Assembly: GCF_009389715.1 (NCBI RefSeq)
Contig: NC_052407.1
Location: forward strand, 7,040,475-7,104,474
DNA length: 64,000 bases
Direction: 5' to 3'
Origin: Phoenix dactylifera
Taxonomy: Eukaryota; Streptophyta; Magnoliopsida; Arecales; Arecaceae
A program made the translations under genes and the position numbers. The notes beneath the pieces are model-generated. The model did not search any database. It saw only the letters and a program-made list of their open reading frames with translations, and had not been told where the DNA came from. Every line of letters begins with the position of its first letter. Position 1 is the first letter of the stretch. This document shows positions 1-12,900 of this stretch, in pieces.

Positions 1-267
1 AATTTATGAGAATAATGATAGCATAAATATACTTAAAAATTCTAAGAGTAACTCCCCCCATCAAAATAGACATTGAATTCCAATTTCAAAAACGGTTCAT
101 GAATTATTCCCATTTATTTCCCATGAATCTTTCATCTCCCCAAATAGTAATTCTTTCATTTCCCCAAATACATGAACCATTCATGAGTCATTAAATATGC
201 GAACCTTATAAATAAAATAAATATTAAACTTTAATATTGAAATGCACCAGCACATTTTAATGGACGT

Positions 268-336
268 GCAAGGTGATTCGAACTTGGAACCATGCAGCTA
301 GAAAACAACGCCCATTTTCATTGAGCTACCACCTTG
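268..336 (-). repeat. tRNA-like SINE head or degenerate tRNA-derived repeat
   Basis: On the minus strand a seven-base stem (CAAGGTG at the 5' end, CACCTTG at the 3' end) encloses an A-box-like stretch (GTAGCTCAATG) and a B-box-like stretch (AAGTTCGAATC). The spacing does not allow a full T arm, so this is not a working tRNA gene. It is most likely the tRNA-derived head of a SINE or similar repeat. Confidence 0.4.
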
Positions 337-569
337 GGAAGGATCTCTTGGAACTCCCTGCTAACTTTGCATGCCCAAGCAGGCAGAAGATTAATAATAA
401 TTTATCTAACAAGAGAACAACAATGATATGCAATGAGAAAAAAAATATAGAATAAATTTTTATTTCATCATATTTTATATAGTGCCCATCTTTAAAAAAA
501 ATAAAAATTAAAACTCATGATTAAAAAAATATAAAAAATTATATCATCTTTATTCATTATTTTCAAAAT

Positions 570-1055
570 ATTTTTTTAGCCGTATGTACTATATCACCAA
601 ATAATACACACTAAGCAAATTAACTATCGAACAAGTTAATGTATATATCTAGATAAATCAATATATAGTTTCTAAAATATGGTATTTACTAGTATATAGT
701 ACACGATCAGGTGATACATACTTAGAAAATTAGTCATCTAGATATCTAATATATACTTCAAAACAAATTAATATGCAGTTTTTAGAATATCATATTCACA
801 AGTACACACCACATAGTCAGATGATATACATTTGTCGACTTTCTGATACCTACTGCAAGTTTCTTTGATACACACTCAGTAATGATCCAATACACAGCTT
901 TAGATAAACCAATATATATTTTTCAAAATATGCTTTTTATCAATACATACTATGTAGTCAGGTAATGCACTCTAAGTAAATTAGTCATTTAACAAGCCAA
1001 TATATATTTTTAGGTAAATCAATATATAGTTTTCAGAACATTGTATTTATCAGTG
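570..1055. repeat. Degenerate tandem repeat, about 110-bp unit
   Basis: A unit beginning CAATATATAG and containing a TAGTCAGGTGATACA-like core recurs with starts near 658, 769, 909 and 1019, and a partial unit lies before 658. Spacing is about 110 bp, with one interval near 140 bp. Units are strongly diverged. The surrounding 337-2258 is otherwise AT-rich with no gene that I can support. Confidence 0.5.
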
Positions 1056-1912
1056 TTTTTATCAATACCAATACATAAGATCCTGGCTTTGTCTAACCTA
1101 AGAAATTATATATACATATCATTCCTTAAATTCCATAAACTCTTAGGTGCAAAGATCTTGTAAAAAAAGGATTTTGGAGGAGGAGAAGAAAACTCGAAAG
1201 AAGAAGAAAGATCTTATGAATGGGAGAGATAACTTGATAAGGAAGAGAATAGATGGAAAGACTTTACAAGAAAGAAAGAGGATGTGGACGGTGTCTCTTC
1301 ATGGAAGATTTTTTTTTGGTGAGTGCAATTTTTATTTTTTTTATTTTGTTAAATTATATAATTGATGAGCTTTCGTTGGTCGGAGAAGTGTTGTCCCTTT
1401 CTGACTTTTAGATTTACTATCTGCGATAGGTGCCAGAGAAAATAAGGTAAAGTAGGAGTTCTGCCGCATTTTTGCTCAGTTGATGACTGGGGGAGGCAGC
1501 TAAGGCCAGTCAGAGTCAGGTACGTAAGATGGGATCCATCATCGTGCCCACCCGAGGACAAAAAACTTTTGGGGAGATCAAAATTCGATCTCGGAAGGAA
1601 CTCCTGGAAGGCATTGCTTAATTATCTATAGGGAACTCACTAATGAAAACGACGAAGAAATTTCAAAAAAAAAGAGAGAGCTTGACACTTTGGGTTTCCC
1701 TAAAAAGAGACTTGGTGCTACTCTCTTATTTGGTGACCAACACTACAGTGATCTAACAATCTACTCATACATTATCCTTTGTACTATTGATATATATTTT
1801 ATATTTTATTGAAACGCATCTTATTGAGATAATACATAATAAAATTATTATTTTTTAAAATAAATTATACTACATATCCAAGTAATATTTATGTGTGTTT
1901 TATTGATAAGTT

Positions 1913-1914
<2 letters not shown>

Positions 1915-1958
<44 letters not shown>

Positions 1959-2050
1959 TGTATGTATGTATGTATGTATGTATGTATGTATGTATGTATG
2001 TATATGTATATGTATATGTATGTATGTATATATGTATGTATGTATGTACT
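1915..2050. repeat. ATGT/AT compound microsatellite
   Basis: A short AT run is followed by roughly 30 TATG units with a few ATATGT interruptions. Open reading frames on both strands here (periodic Tyr-Val-Cys-Met or Ile-His-Thr-Tyr) are artefacts of the repeat. Confidence 0.97.
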
Positions 2051-2263
2051 CAAGAGTCATAGATTCATAGATATGTACCTATTATTTTGTTGATACATAC
2101 CTTATACATGTGTACACCATAAATAAAAATAATACATAGTTAACAATATTATTTAGTCTTCAATACACACTATAGCCTATTTGATATCTTATCTATGTTA
2201 ATTTGACTTTATATACCATCTCAAGGTGTCAAATGATAAGCTCCACCTATTGCGGATGGTATT

Positions 2264-3028
2264 TGTTGCTGGAAACTGAACCTGGGGGCGACACTGGATG
2301 AGAAGGAGGAGCTCCGGAAGGTGGTGCGTTGGCGGGCTGCGTCCTCCGGAGGACCTGCAAGAAGCCGGTGGCCAGGGTTTCCGGCGCCGGCCCTCCGATG
2401 CTTAAGTCAGAGGGGGCTTTCGTGGAGAAAGAAAGAGAGTTTGTATGTAAAAGTCAAAGTCAGAAGTCCCTAGTCCCCTGAGGAGAGGGAGTTTCCCTTT
2501 TATAGAAGAGGTGCCAGGGTTATCTGTGATGTGACTGGGCGAATTAATGGGTTATCGTCATGATTGGGCGTGATTGTATGAATTAATGAGTTACCGTGGA
2601 TGACTGGACGAGATTGAGTGAGTCAACGAGTTGCCGTGGATGGCCTGAGATTTTGGGCTGGCTGAAGGTCCGTGGAGATCGTACGCATTTAATTGTTGAC
2701 AGTCGTAGCAGGGTATGGTCCCTGGTTGATATGTCGTGGCGTGGCCGGCAAGCAAAACATGGTGCGGTGAGGCTGCTGCAAGGCATGGCCGCGGCATGTG
2801 AACGACAAGGTCGGCCTTCTGAGGTCGGCAGCCTTCTGTGCTCGGCGTTCTGAGCTCGGCAACCTTCTGTGCTTAGCCTTCTGAGCTCGGCGTTCTGAGC
2901 TCAGCAGCCTTCGAAGCTCATGCATGCTGAGATCGTGCATGTCGAGATCATGCTTGTCGGGGTCATACTTATCATCGAATTCGGGTGCTTTGATTATATT
3001 TGTAGGATGATCCACTTTTTCTCCAACA
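2264..3028 (+). mobile_element. Solo LTR of an LTR retrotransposon
   Basis: The 765-bp segment begins TGTTG and ends CAACA, the inverted terminal motif of an LTR. It is flanked by a perfect 5-bp target-site duplication GTATT (2259-2263 and 3029-3033). It is distinctly richer in GC than its surroundings and has a TATA-like TTTTATAG near 2507-2514. Near its 3' end (about 2810-2935) it has an irregular array of CTGAGCTCGGC-type repeats. No internal retroviral coding region, primer-binding site or second LTR adjoins it, so it is a solo LTR left by recombination between LTRs. The superfamily is not determinable from the LTR alone; Ty3/Gypsy is a guess. Strand is assigned from the TATA-like motif. 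Confidence 0.88.
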
Positions 3029-3230
3029 GTATTGTTCTCGACGTACAGACCGTTGATGGCGGCGTTGGGAGGTGGAGGCCATTGGCGATGAGACAAAATA
3101 TCTCGCATCCTAAAGTCTCGAAGATTGATGAATACATATAAAAAAAGGCAGGGTGACGGGGGAGAAGGGACACCAATGAAGTTGAAATAATTGGTAATAA
3201 CCTGTCCGTAGCGTCTTTGTCGAAGGAGAG

Positions 3231-3233
<3 letters not shown>

Positions 3234-3273
<40 letters not shown>
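3234..3273. repeat. (AT)n microsatellite
   Basis: About 19 uninterrupted AT units. Confidence 0.97.
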
Positions 3274-3276
<3 letters not shown>

Positions 3277-5064
3277 TTAACATGTAAGGCTAAGCACCTA
3301 CTGCACCCTCCCATTCTCCTCCCACCGTTTTGGGATTGTAGGTTGAGCTGTGCTTCTGAAAAGGCCAAAAAAAAAGGGCCTTCTCGTACGACTCACCCTC
3401 TCTCCACCGTTCCATTGCCTCTCGTTACTGTTTCCATTATTGGGCGGGCCCACCAGGTGGATCGCCGTCCTCGCGACCCAAGCGGTCGTAAGCCAAGAAA
3501 ATGAAAGGGTCCGAACTTATATACCAGGCTATGTACTCTTGTCTGAATTAAAAATAAAAAATAATAAGAATTATGCCTTTTCGAGTGGTAACACCATAAT
3601 TTATTTCAATTTTTGTGTGGTCTGATCTTTTGAATGGCTTCTAAGAATAGGCTTTTTAATCTTAAAATAAGTAGGTACATCCTTAGACTAGTTGTGATGA
3701 GTATTTCTTATTTATATTTATTTTCTAAAAATCATTTATAGAGAAACAAATTCCTACTTTTTATGTGCACGTAGAGGTGCGACAATCTCTGTTATCCAAA
3801 AAAATTATTGTGTACCCCAAAAATGGAAGCTGCATGTCTTCGCCCCCTCCCGGTTCATGGTGGAATCCATTTTTCTATACTCTACGTAGCTGTGCATATG
3901 GATAATTATAGAAGTAGACTCCATTTATAGGGCATGCATCTTGATGTCTTTTTGCACATAGTGCAGAAAATAATTTTTTCTGTTATCTACGTTGATGCAG
4001 TGCGTAGATCCTGTCATGTGGATCAATCACGCATGTGTACAAGACTAGTAACCCTCGTTTGATGGGCAGAGAGTATCCAAACTTATTCGGTTTGCTAGAG
4101 GATTACATCAAGCCTTCTGCGACATTATTTCAGGAGGCTACTTATATAGTTTCTTGACATAGCTAATTCATTGTGTTGTCTGAGGAGATTGGTTCTTTAA
4201 TTTCCTTTGCTCGATACACTAAAGCCATGCAAAAAGTTGGTTGTGCCTAGGGCTGCATTTTGGTCGTGCCAAATTGAGGCATGCTTGATCTCAATCCTAC
4301 ACAGTTTCATTTTTGGTATCCAAAATCAGAATCCAAACCAAACCAATTGGCTAATCAGGTTGGCTCACATTCGTAAAAAAGATTTTAGACCCATTAGATC
4401 ATTCAAGTTGGGCCAGGGTCAAAATGACCCAACCCAACCTAGAGTTGGGTTTGGATTAGCAATGAGTCAAGCAGTATTCACGATTCATGTCAAAAAGTTA
4501 ATTATATTTTTATAGCTAAAATATAATAATTGATAATTTAGAAAGATGCCAACTTAAATATGAATTTTATTTTTAGAAGTCCAATTCAAGAAAATGACCG
4601 TTCTTAAAGTGCAAGTTAAATTCAAACTATGATTTTTAAAAATAAATGTTAATGTACTTGAGATCACTAAAAATAAGAATTCATCGAATAGACAATAATA
4701 TTTATATATAATTAAGTAGAGTATGTGGGAGAAGATGTGGTTGTTGGGATGAATAAGAAAAAAGTATTCTAGTGCACAAGACTGTCATCATTATAGGTTT
4801 GGAGAGGATCGGATATATACAACCTCATCTTGTGTACGGAGAAGCTGTTCTGTGTTTCAAATCTATGATATGTAAATCATAATAGAGCAACCTTGTTATC
4901 GTTGGGATGAATAAAGGGAATTGTTTGAGTACAGGGTTTGTTAACTAGAGAATACAATTAAGAAGAGAGAAAAGGGGATTCTATATGATTTAGGGTTTTC
5001 ATGTCAAGTTAACATCCAGATGGGATCGTATATATTCTGTATTTACCCATGTTGGACCCATATG

Positions 5065-5590
5065 ATATATAGGGGTACAAATAGGTCAGGTCGAGTCATG
5101 AGTGACCCTAACCCAATTCGATCCAGACCCAACCTAATAAAAGATCGGACTGGTAGGATCAGGTCCATTGCTACAATTTTTGACCGAATGGGTCATTTGG
5201 ATTGGATCAGATCTATATATAACCCGGACCCAACTTAAAAAATTTGAGTTCGGTTCAAGTCTGAGTATTGGGTCTGGTTTGGGTCATCTCATCCATGGCT
5301 TCAGAACTTCTTTGCACCCCCGCGGGCTCAAATAATTTTACAGATTCGGATCGGATTGGATTGGGGCGGGTTGTAGGATTGAAAATTCAAAATTATTCAA
5401 ATTTCAAATGGGTCAGATCAGGTTAGGCTTGAATTCAGTAAATCGAGACCCGATTCAGAAAATGAAACATGTCCAATTTTAGGACCCGACTCAGCCCCAC
5501 AGGTTCTCTAAAAACGGATCGGATCTAAGTGGATCGGATTGGGTCAGGTCGGGATATGAATCAACCCGACCCATTTGCAGCCTTAATGAT
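5065..5590 (+). repeat. GGTC-rich interspersed repeat (copy 1)
   Basis: The stretch begins AGGGGTACAAATAGGTCAGG and is saturated with variants of GGGTCGGATT, GACCCAACC and CAACCCGACCC on both strands, ending near CAACCCGACCCATTTGCAGCC. The same family occurs near 4330-4480, 8280-8700, 26930-27140, 45160-45240 and 55165-55375. It has no coding capacity and no identified transposase. The type of element is unknown to me. Confidence 0.5.
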
Positions 5591-7780
5591 ATATAAGGTG
5601 GGTCGGGTCATAAATTATAAAATCCAGACTCAAATAAGTTTTCAAATTAGGTTCAATTTGTGATTGGATTCATCTGGATTTGAATTTTTAGCTTGGCGAG
5701 AAATATGGAAAGTATGTAAGGATCTATGCAGAAATATGTCAATTTAGCTATATATCGGTAAATTTTTAATATTTATACAAAGCAAAAAAGGTTTAAATAA
5801 TATTTTCTCGTTAAATTTCTGAAGAGTTGCTGGATTGTTACGTGAGATGTCTGTTGTCTTGCTCTATGCAGCCACTTGGCGGTTCTCGTAAATCTACGTT
5901 ATTAGTGATAAGATCATCTCGTTTACAAAATGAAAAAAAAAGGAATATATTAATGATTTAATCATGATCGAGAAGAACATTTGATGCAGTGGAGCGGAAT
6001 CCAATGCCAACCCAATATTGACAAGATAGATTATGGCGTGGTTTCCAACAATTCCAGATTTAACTTCCTGTCTTTGTGGCAGATATCGGCATCTGGTGCA
6101 GTTGACTTACTGCTCGCGGACAACACCATTTCTCCTCAAAAGTCCCCACTGCCAACTTCAGCTTTCACCAATTACGATATAGAGTATCGAGCTGCTCGAG
6201 CAACTACGGAATACTGTGCATCCTGCTGCCTCCATTAATTTGCAGCTTGTATTCCCCGCACATCATATGAGCTCGAGGTCATAGCTAGCCCTCCGCAAAT
6301 CCATTTGCATGACTTCTTGTTTCTAATGGGATCATTTAGAAACAAACGTCCTCCCAATATACCATGTCAAATCACGTCAGTTTGTGTTGATGCTCTCATG
6401 AGAAAGACAACCTACCGGATATATAATTGATGTAGCTTCATTTTATAGAGTTTGGATCTTCTGCCACAGTCCCCTACCATCTTGGATATGTAGTAGCTAC
6501 GGCATCCATATTATATGAGCGGCTCTTTTTTATCTTAAAAATATATTCAAATGTTTTTCAGCATAATACATAGCACATCATGAAAATAAAAAAATAATTA
6601 TTTATCTTTAATATAGATGATACCATGGTTATCCACGATGGAATGATGCTAAAGTCGTATGGTAGAGAATTTCATTCACCTTTATATATGGCCAAAATTC
6701 TATCTACCACCTTCTTTATGCATGCATGGTGGTGGCATAAATGATCGTAGGGTATAAACTAAGGTAAATTTTGCTAAGCTTCAGACCATTGCACAAAATG
6801 ACCATTATAGTGCAAGTCAATCATTTTGCAGGAAGAAGGTGGCAATAGGGTCGGGTCCCATGAGGATTTGCATTTTTGTTCGATTTAGCTTGTGACAATT
6901 AAGCTTTGTCAGAAAGTAGAAAATTCTTTCAAATACAAATAAGACATCACACGAGACTGTGATATTTGTGTTTGTATGTACGTGGATTTTAAATAGTTCC
7001 AGAGAAAATGAAAGAGTTCAGCCTAGTTCTGAATATTGTGCTACGCATCGTAAGTGGGATCAGATGGATTATTATGTCTAATACCTTTTAAAGAAATAAA
7101 AAAGGGATCACTAATGGGACCACCCCATGTTGGTTGTCCACCTCAAAGAAAGGAAGATAAGAAATATTATTAATTAATGCAACTATAAACATGAAAACAA
7201 AAACACAAAAATGATGCAGGTTATATAGTTTATGCTTCGAGGAATCGGCCATGGATGCCCAAATCATGATGTTGTTAATCTACATATTTTATACTCTCCT
7301 CTTTGTTGTGTGTGAAAGTACTTTAGAAAAAGTTAAGAAAATAATGCCACATTAGCTATTGTATATTTTAGTTTGTTTAATGTTATATAATATACTGAGA
7401 GATTTAATACTACAATCTTTTTATTTGCTTAATTTATATACTATTTTTTTTAAAAAAATAATTTTTGTCTATGTGCAATATAGGTTAAAGATGCTCCGAC
7501 CCAATTCAAGATAAATACAATGTAGTATACTTATGCCATACTCATCTTTTTACCATCTCTATCCAAACACAAATACATTCATTATTCCAAACATGTATCG
7601 CATTAAATCAAGGTGGTCGAGGTAGACTATCAAAATAACAAAAACATTTCCAAATACATACCCTCGAAAATTATCATTTTCAATACAATGGTTATTTTTA
7701 GGCACACAAATAATTATTTTTTAATTGGTATAAAATATAAATTTTAAAATATTATTTTATTCATGCAAATACTAAATGTT
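5591..7780. other. AT-rich intergenic sequence, no gene recognised
   Basis: Only short open frames occur. One at 5981-6238 could encode 85 residues but shows no domain, repeat or signal I recognise, and there are no convincing flanking splice sites. I see no RNA gene. Confidence 0.5.
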
Positions 7781-7794
7781 GAAGACAATGACCT

Positions 7795-8130
7795 CATTTG
7801 GCAGCGACGCCCCGAATTGTCAAAAAAGCCATTACGATGTTTATGACGGCCGGCACATTAAATCAAGGCGGCACACCAACTTGTTGCATCTTGCGAGCCG
7901 ATTGGACGCGCCTGACGTGGACGTAGAGAAATCGAAGAGTTGGCTTCCGAACGTCGAGGAATGTCGGTCGCAAGCGACCAACGGGAGGGAGAGAGCTGTG
8001 GTGGGCCCCACGGCAAGGCCACGTGGTTGGGGCCCACGTCTCATGCCCGCACCCGTACCGAGACCCCAGCTTACATTACCCCCGCCAGCTGTCCTCTCGC
8101 CTTGTCGGTGGGAGCGAATAAAAAAAGAAA
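7795..8130. promoter_or_regulatory. GC-rich island with G-box/ACGT motifs
   Basis: This interval is clearly richer in GC and CpG than its flanks. It carries TGACGTGGACG near 7913, the G-box CCACGTGG near 8020 and CCCACGTC near 8034. Such ACGT cores are bound by bZIP and bHLH factors in plants. No gene start can be assigned next to it, so it may be an orphaned promoter or an old GC-rich repeat. The 144-codon open frame across it (7776-8210) looks non-coding. Confidence 0.35.
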
Positions 8131-8284
8131 ATCCACCTACCGGGCCTCAAATAACGGCTGTTATAATTTATACGTATTATGTGTACATTAAAATGACCGT
8201 TGTTATTTGATTGCTATTTTATCATAACAGCCGGTATTTGCAATTTGCAATGTTTTCTACAAGCTTAGCCATTGAACCTAGGAT

Positions 8285-8695
8285 GGTGCGGGATTTGGTC
8301 TAGTAGGGCGGCAATTTACAACCCCATCTCTAACTTGACTTAGGTTTATTAGCTTGGACATGAACATGTTCGGATTATTAATGGATTGACTTGTCTAGAT
8401 CCAATTATTAAATGGGTCGGTCACGAGTTTAGATGTCTGGCTTGTTTAACCAATTTAATCAATTGAATAATTAGACTGAGTCATGACTCGATCTACTTAA
8501 CCTAATTAATACTTGTTTAATCTATTTAAAATCCACCTAACCTATTTGAGACCCGGTCTGTTTGTTAAACGGGTCATGCAGATTGGGTCAAGTTACCCAT
8601 TTGATAAAAAGGTTGGATTGACAGTTTTTCAACCCAAACTTGTATTGACCTGACCAGTATACGGCTTAACCCGACCCAATTGTCACTCCTATGAG
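8285..8695 (-). repeat. GGTC-rich interspersed repeat (copy 2)
   Basis: Read on the minus strand it starts AGGAGTGACAATTGGGTCGG and continues with degenerate GGTTAAG/GGTCAGGTC motifs, ending near the minus equivalent of GGCAATTTACAACCCC. This start matches the start of the copy at 55165 (AGGAGTGGCAATCGGTTCGG), which indicates a defined family end and not just low complexity. Confidence 0.5.
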
Positions 8696-8699
8696 AAAG

Positions 8700-9939
8700 A
8701 CCATGTTGCCTTTCCCAGGTGCAGAACACGCCCAGGGGCTTTGAGATGTGTCTAACTTGTGCGTCTAACACAAAATGTGATCCAATGGTTATGCATGGGC
8801 GCAAGATTACCTACTAGCCTACTGTTCGCCATTTTGCTTAAATCTAAGATTTGTGGCTAATAACTACTCCACACCCAGTAATAAAACCAAAGTGCAGAAG
8901 AATCCTTTAATAGGGATTATTTCTTAAAAGTACTGTATTTATGATACCAAAATTTCTCACAATATATGGCCTCGTTAGTCTTCATCAAAATATGTTGATC
9001 CTTTTATTTTATTGCCTGCTGGGTTATCCATGCATTTCGAAGTAAAGAAGCTATAAATATACAAGCTAGCTCAAATACACCAAGTGGAAGGAGATAATGC
9101 ATACATCACCAACATGAGTTTTGTTATTGGAACAAGAATTCATCATCTCTAAAATGGGGCCATAATCACAACAGATTATATATTACTTAACAAATTAAGC
9201 ACATCTAAATGACTACAGCCAAAAGTTCGAGAATGAATAAAATTGCTTGATGAAGACACAAGGGAGCAGGAATCAAGCCCATCATATGGTAGAAAACGAC
9301 CGAAGTAACTAAATAAAGGCACAGCAGATAAAAACGCTTTCAAGAGTAGAATAGAAGATGCAAAACACAGCACAATCTTAACCATTCAACTACCTCAAAA
9401 AATGAACAAAAACTCATAAACAAGAATCACTTTTGATTGATAGATGTTTGATTTCCCCCTCACAACCAACCACACAGGAAGGGAAACAAGAAAACATCAT
9501 ATATTTACATCACCTTTCCTTTGATCAGTAAAGAAAATGAAATCTGTATACAACCAGAGCAATTCCTAGAGGTATACAACCATTCACACGGCAATCTATG
9601 CAAACAAAAATATATATGAATCAGCCGATCTAGGAGAGCACGATGTTAAAGCACTTGCCTCGCACCAGACAAAACAACAATTTTTTTTATTGCCTTCACC
9701 ACAATCTCGAGTTAGGAAAAGAAAGGTCGCTATGCTGTTAGTAAGTGCAAATATAATTAGCATATCATGCTATGTTTGCATCATCCTTGGCCTTCGACTT
9801 AGTTGTGTTATATGCCCTAGCAGGCTACATTGTTTTACCTGTTTCCACATTTCAATGCCAAAAGCAAGAACTTCAAAGGTTGGCAAACAATTAATAAAAC
9901 TGCAAGTTTGAATCTAGGAGAATTAGTTGGAGCACTTAC
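8700..9939. other. Likely 3' part of the QWRF transcript and intergenic sequence
   Basis: This lies downstream of the last QWRF exon that I can place (minus strand). The segment near 9430-9620, read on the minus strand, has the T-rich look of a 3' untranslated region, but I cannot identify the terminal coding exon or a firm polyadenylation site. Confidence 0.3.
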
Positions 9940-12900
9940 GTGCATTGCTGCTACTGTGGATAAAAGTTCTCTAGATTTATCCATCAAGGCTCGTTCGTGT
10001 GCTGCAACTTTAGCAAGTTCGGTCATGACAGAACTCGACTCTTCTACCTACAGATAATGGTGTCTGTTAGTTTAAGCAAAGACAAATGCTACAAAGAGGA
10101 CTCTCGATGGCATTAGGCAAAAGTCATACAATTTATTTTGGTTTTAAGGGCCAGGTCGTCTCATATGCTGGTAACACCCTTGGGGTTGTGCCACAAGATC
10201 TGACTCAACATCCCCAAGAAATTATAGAGATCGGAAAAAGATTTTGAATGGCACATTTCCTTTTCAAAGTAGCTTGTTTTGTACTAGTAAATAATAAGGA
10301 CAAGAGCATGGATGCATTGCAAAATTCAATCTTTAAAACCACACAAACTAAACCCAAGTGAATTTTGGACACTGTAGAATTTCTGTTTGCACATACATTA
10401 TTTTTCTGTGAAAACATTTTTACCATAAGGTTTGAGAATATGGGACATGTAGCCTTCAGGATAAGTATGCCTTGTTCAAGCCAATTCAAACTCCACATGT
10501 AATGACCACAAGCCAAGTTGGGTAAGGCTCCGCTAAGTTGAGTTCATGGATATTATGAAGTCTTTAGAAGTTTGGTGTCGGATTAATGAGCCTGTCCTTG
10601 GAAAATATTCATAAATAGGAGATACAGAGTAACTATCAAAAATTTTCAAAATATATGGAATGTTAGCAAAATTTTTAATTTTCAGTTTGATACAAATTTT
10701 TTATTTTTCATCTAGTCTTCACATTTTAAACACAAATTACAGTTGCAGCAATGATATCTTACCTTTTTTCCTGTTATATAAGGAACACTAATATTGAATA
10801 ATTTTCTTGTTACTTCTCTCAAGGCAAGGATAAGGATTAGACTGATTTTTCTAGGATTAGATCTTATATGGTCATGGGCTCAACCAATTCAAGCATAAAG
10901 AGTTTTACACATGCTCTCATAAAAGACTAGAAACAATGTCTTTCACACATCGCATGCTGGCCAAACTATATTGTGTTTGCTATCTTCACCAAGGTTACAT
11001 GCAACATCAGAAAATTTGTTGGACACCTACGGTATGCCAGATTATGAGGACATTTAAAATTCCATGTCTCAGTTTCCTGTGCCTGATGGTTGTTTCTAAA
11101 ACTTCAACAATAATTCAATAACCTGACGGCAGAAAAGAGGCACAATACTGAGTTATATATGAATATCTAGCATGGAGTGCTACTCAGAGTAGGTAGTTGA
11201 GATTTCTAAAAATTGTTGGACTACTATAAAAGGTCGAGGTGACAATGAATAGGGCTATGACATGCCTGTCCTTGGCTAGATGAAATGAGATATTTTCAAT
11301 GCAATGATGTCTTTTCATATAAGGCATCCTCTGAAGCTTCCAGCTAGTCCATAGGCAGAGACGTTTGAAGAAACCATGGCCAATCACGTCCTCTGACAGT
11401 GAGTGCTAAAATATGACATTTTAGCATTTCTAGATTCACTACGCATGCAAAATTTGAAAAAGATGGCAGATGCTGATTTTAACCAGAATAAGTTAGTGTC
11501 AACACCACTGTTCCAAGGCACTTCACCTTCAGAAGATTTGATATGGAAATCATCTGCAACTTTGGTGCATTCATATGTACATTTGGATGGGAAGATAGTC
11601 AAAGGCAAAAGTTTCAACACAGGAAGTATCTGTGAATATCTCATGGCTCTGTTGAATGTAGTTATATATGTTTATATGCTTCTCTTACATAAACTTTGAA
11701 ATGATAAAATACAAGAAATGAAACTTTAATTGTTCATATTACTTTAACATGGTCGTTCAAATGCATACATGAGGCTAAATACCCAAAAAGCACATGTAAA
11801 GCATACATCTCTCATTATTCATGGTATAAATAAGCATTTGCACCATGAATTACTCATCATTATCTAAAATACATGGTCTATCAAGCTTATGACAACCATA
11901 TTCTATGGTTTACAAACTTCTAATTGCAAGGTGAAATTTTTATGGGTATCAAGATTTATTTCATGTTGGCCAAATACCAAAAGAGCATGCATAAAGCACA
12001 CACCTCTCACTATTCATGGTATAAATAAACAACTGCACCATGGATTACACATCATTAAGTTTGCAGCTCCCTGAAACACATGGCTTATCTAGCTTATGAC
12101 AACCAGATCTATTGTTTAACAAAATTCTAATTGCAAGACTAAATATTATATGGGTATCAAGATTTAGTATATGTTGACTAAAGAACAAATATTACTATTA
12201 CCAGAGAAAAATGAGCTGAACTTTTTAATAAGTAAGGTATTTACCCTAGACAGCAAGGAGCATATTGAGTTTCCTATTGCCTGCATTGCATCAACTGCTG
12301 AACTAACAGCATTTTTCACATCTTGGAATTCTGCCTGTTAAGCAGAAAGAAACTCAATTACTCCAAAAATTTCAGTAGATATCAAATATATCTATTTATA
12401 TTTGTCATCGGAAACCTGAAGTAGCAAACCTTTGCTCCGCCAACAACTGGAAGCCGGAGTGTGCTAGCCTTCAATGCTTCAATAGCTCCTGATAAAGAAC
12501 TCAAATGGTCTCCATCTATAAGAGACCATCCTTGTAGATAGGCCATCTACATTAATCAAATGTGGACTCACTCAGATGCAGTATAAGGTAACAAAATCAC
12601 AATCTACTGTTTAGTATAATTTAAGTGGACTATAACATAAGACAATCTGCTACAAGTTCATATCTTTTGACCTAATTTGATATCAAAAGAGCAAACTTTT
12701 AGTAGAGACAATAAATTTTATTTTAAATATTATGATATATTCCTGTAAAGTAAATATGTTCATTTTACACAGTATTCCAGAATTTCGAGGTCAACATTAT
12801 GGCAACAAATAAATTCATGTAAGTGCAGGCAACATGGGGATATACATGACTGCTGAACTACTCCTTTCAGGCATGATGAATATCTATGGAAATTATATGA

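Noticed and set aside
1848-2093. Periodic open frames on both strands over the ATGT repeat
   Set aside because: They arise from the microsatellite and have no coding meaning.
2590-3110. Open frames on both strands inside and across the solo LTR
   Set aside because: They lie within a non-coding LTR and cross its end; no retroviral domain is present.
7776-8210. 144-codon plus-strand open frame in the GC-rich island
   Set aside because: No domain, no homology that I recognise, no splice or leader context; a long frame is expected by chance at this GC content.
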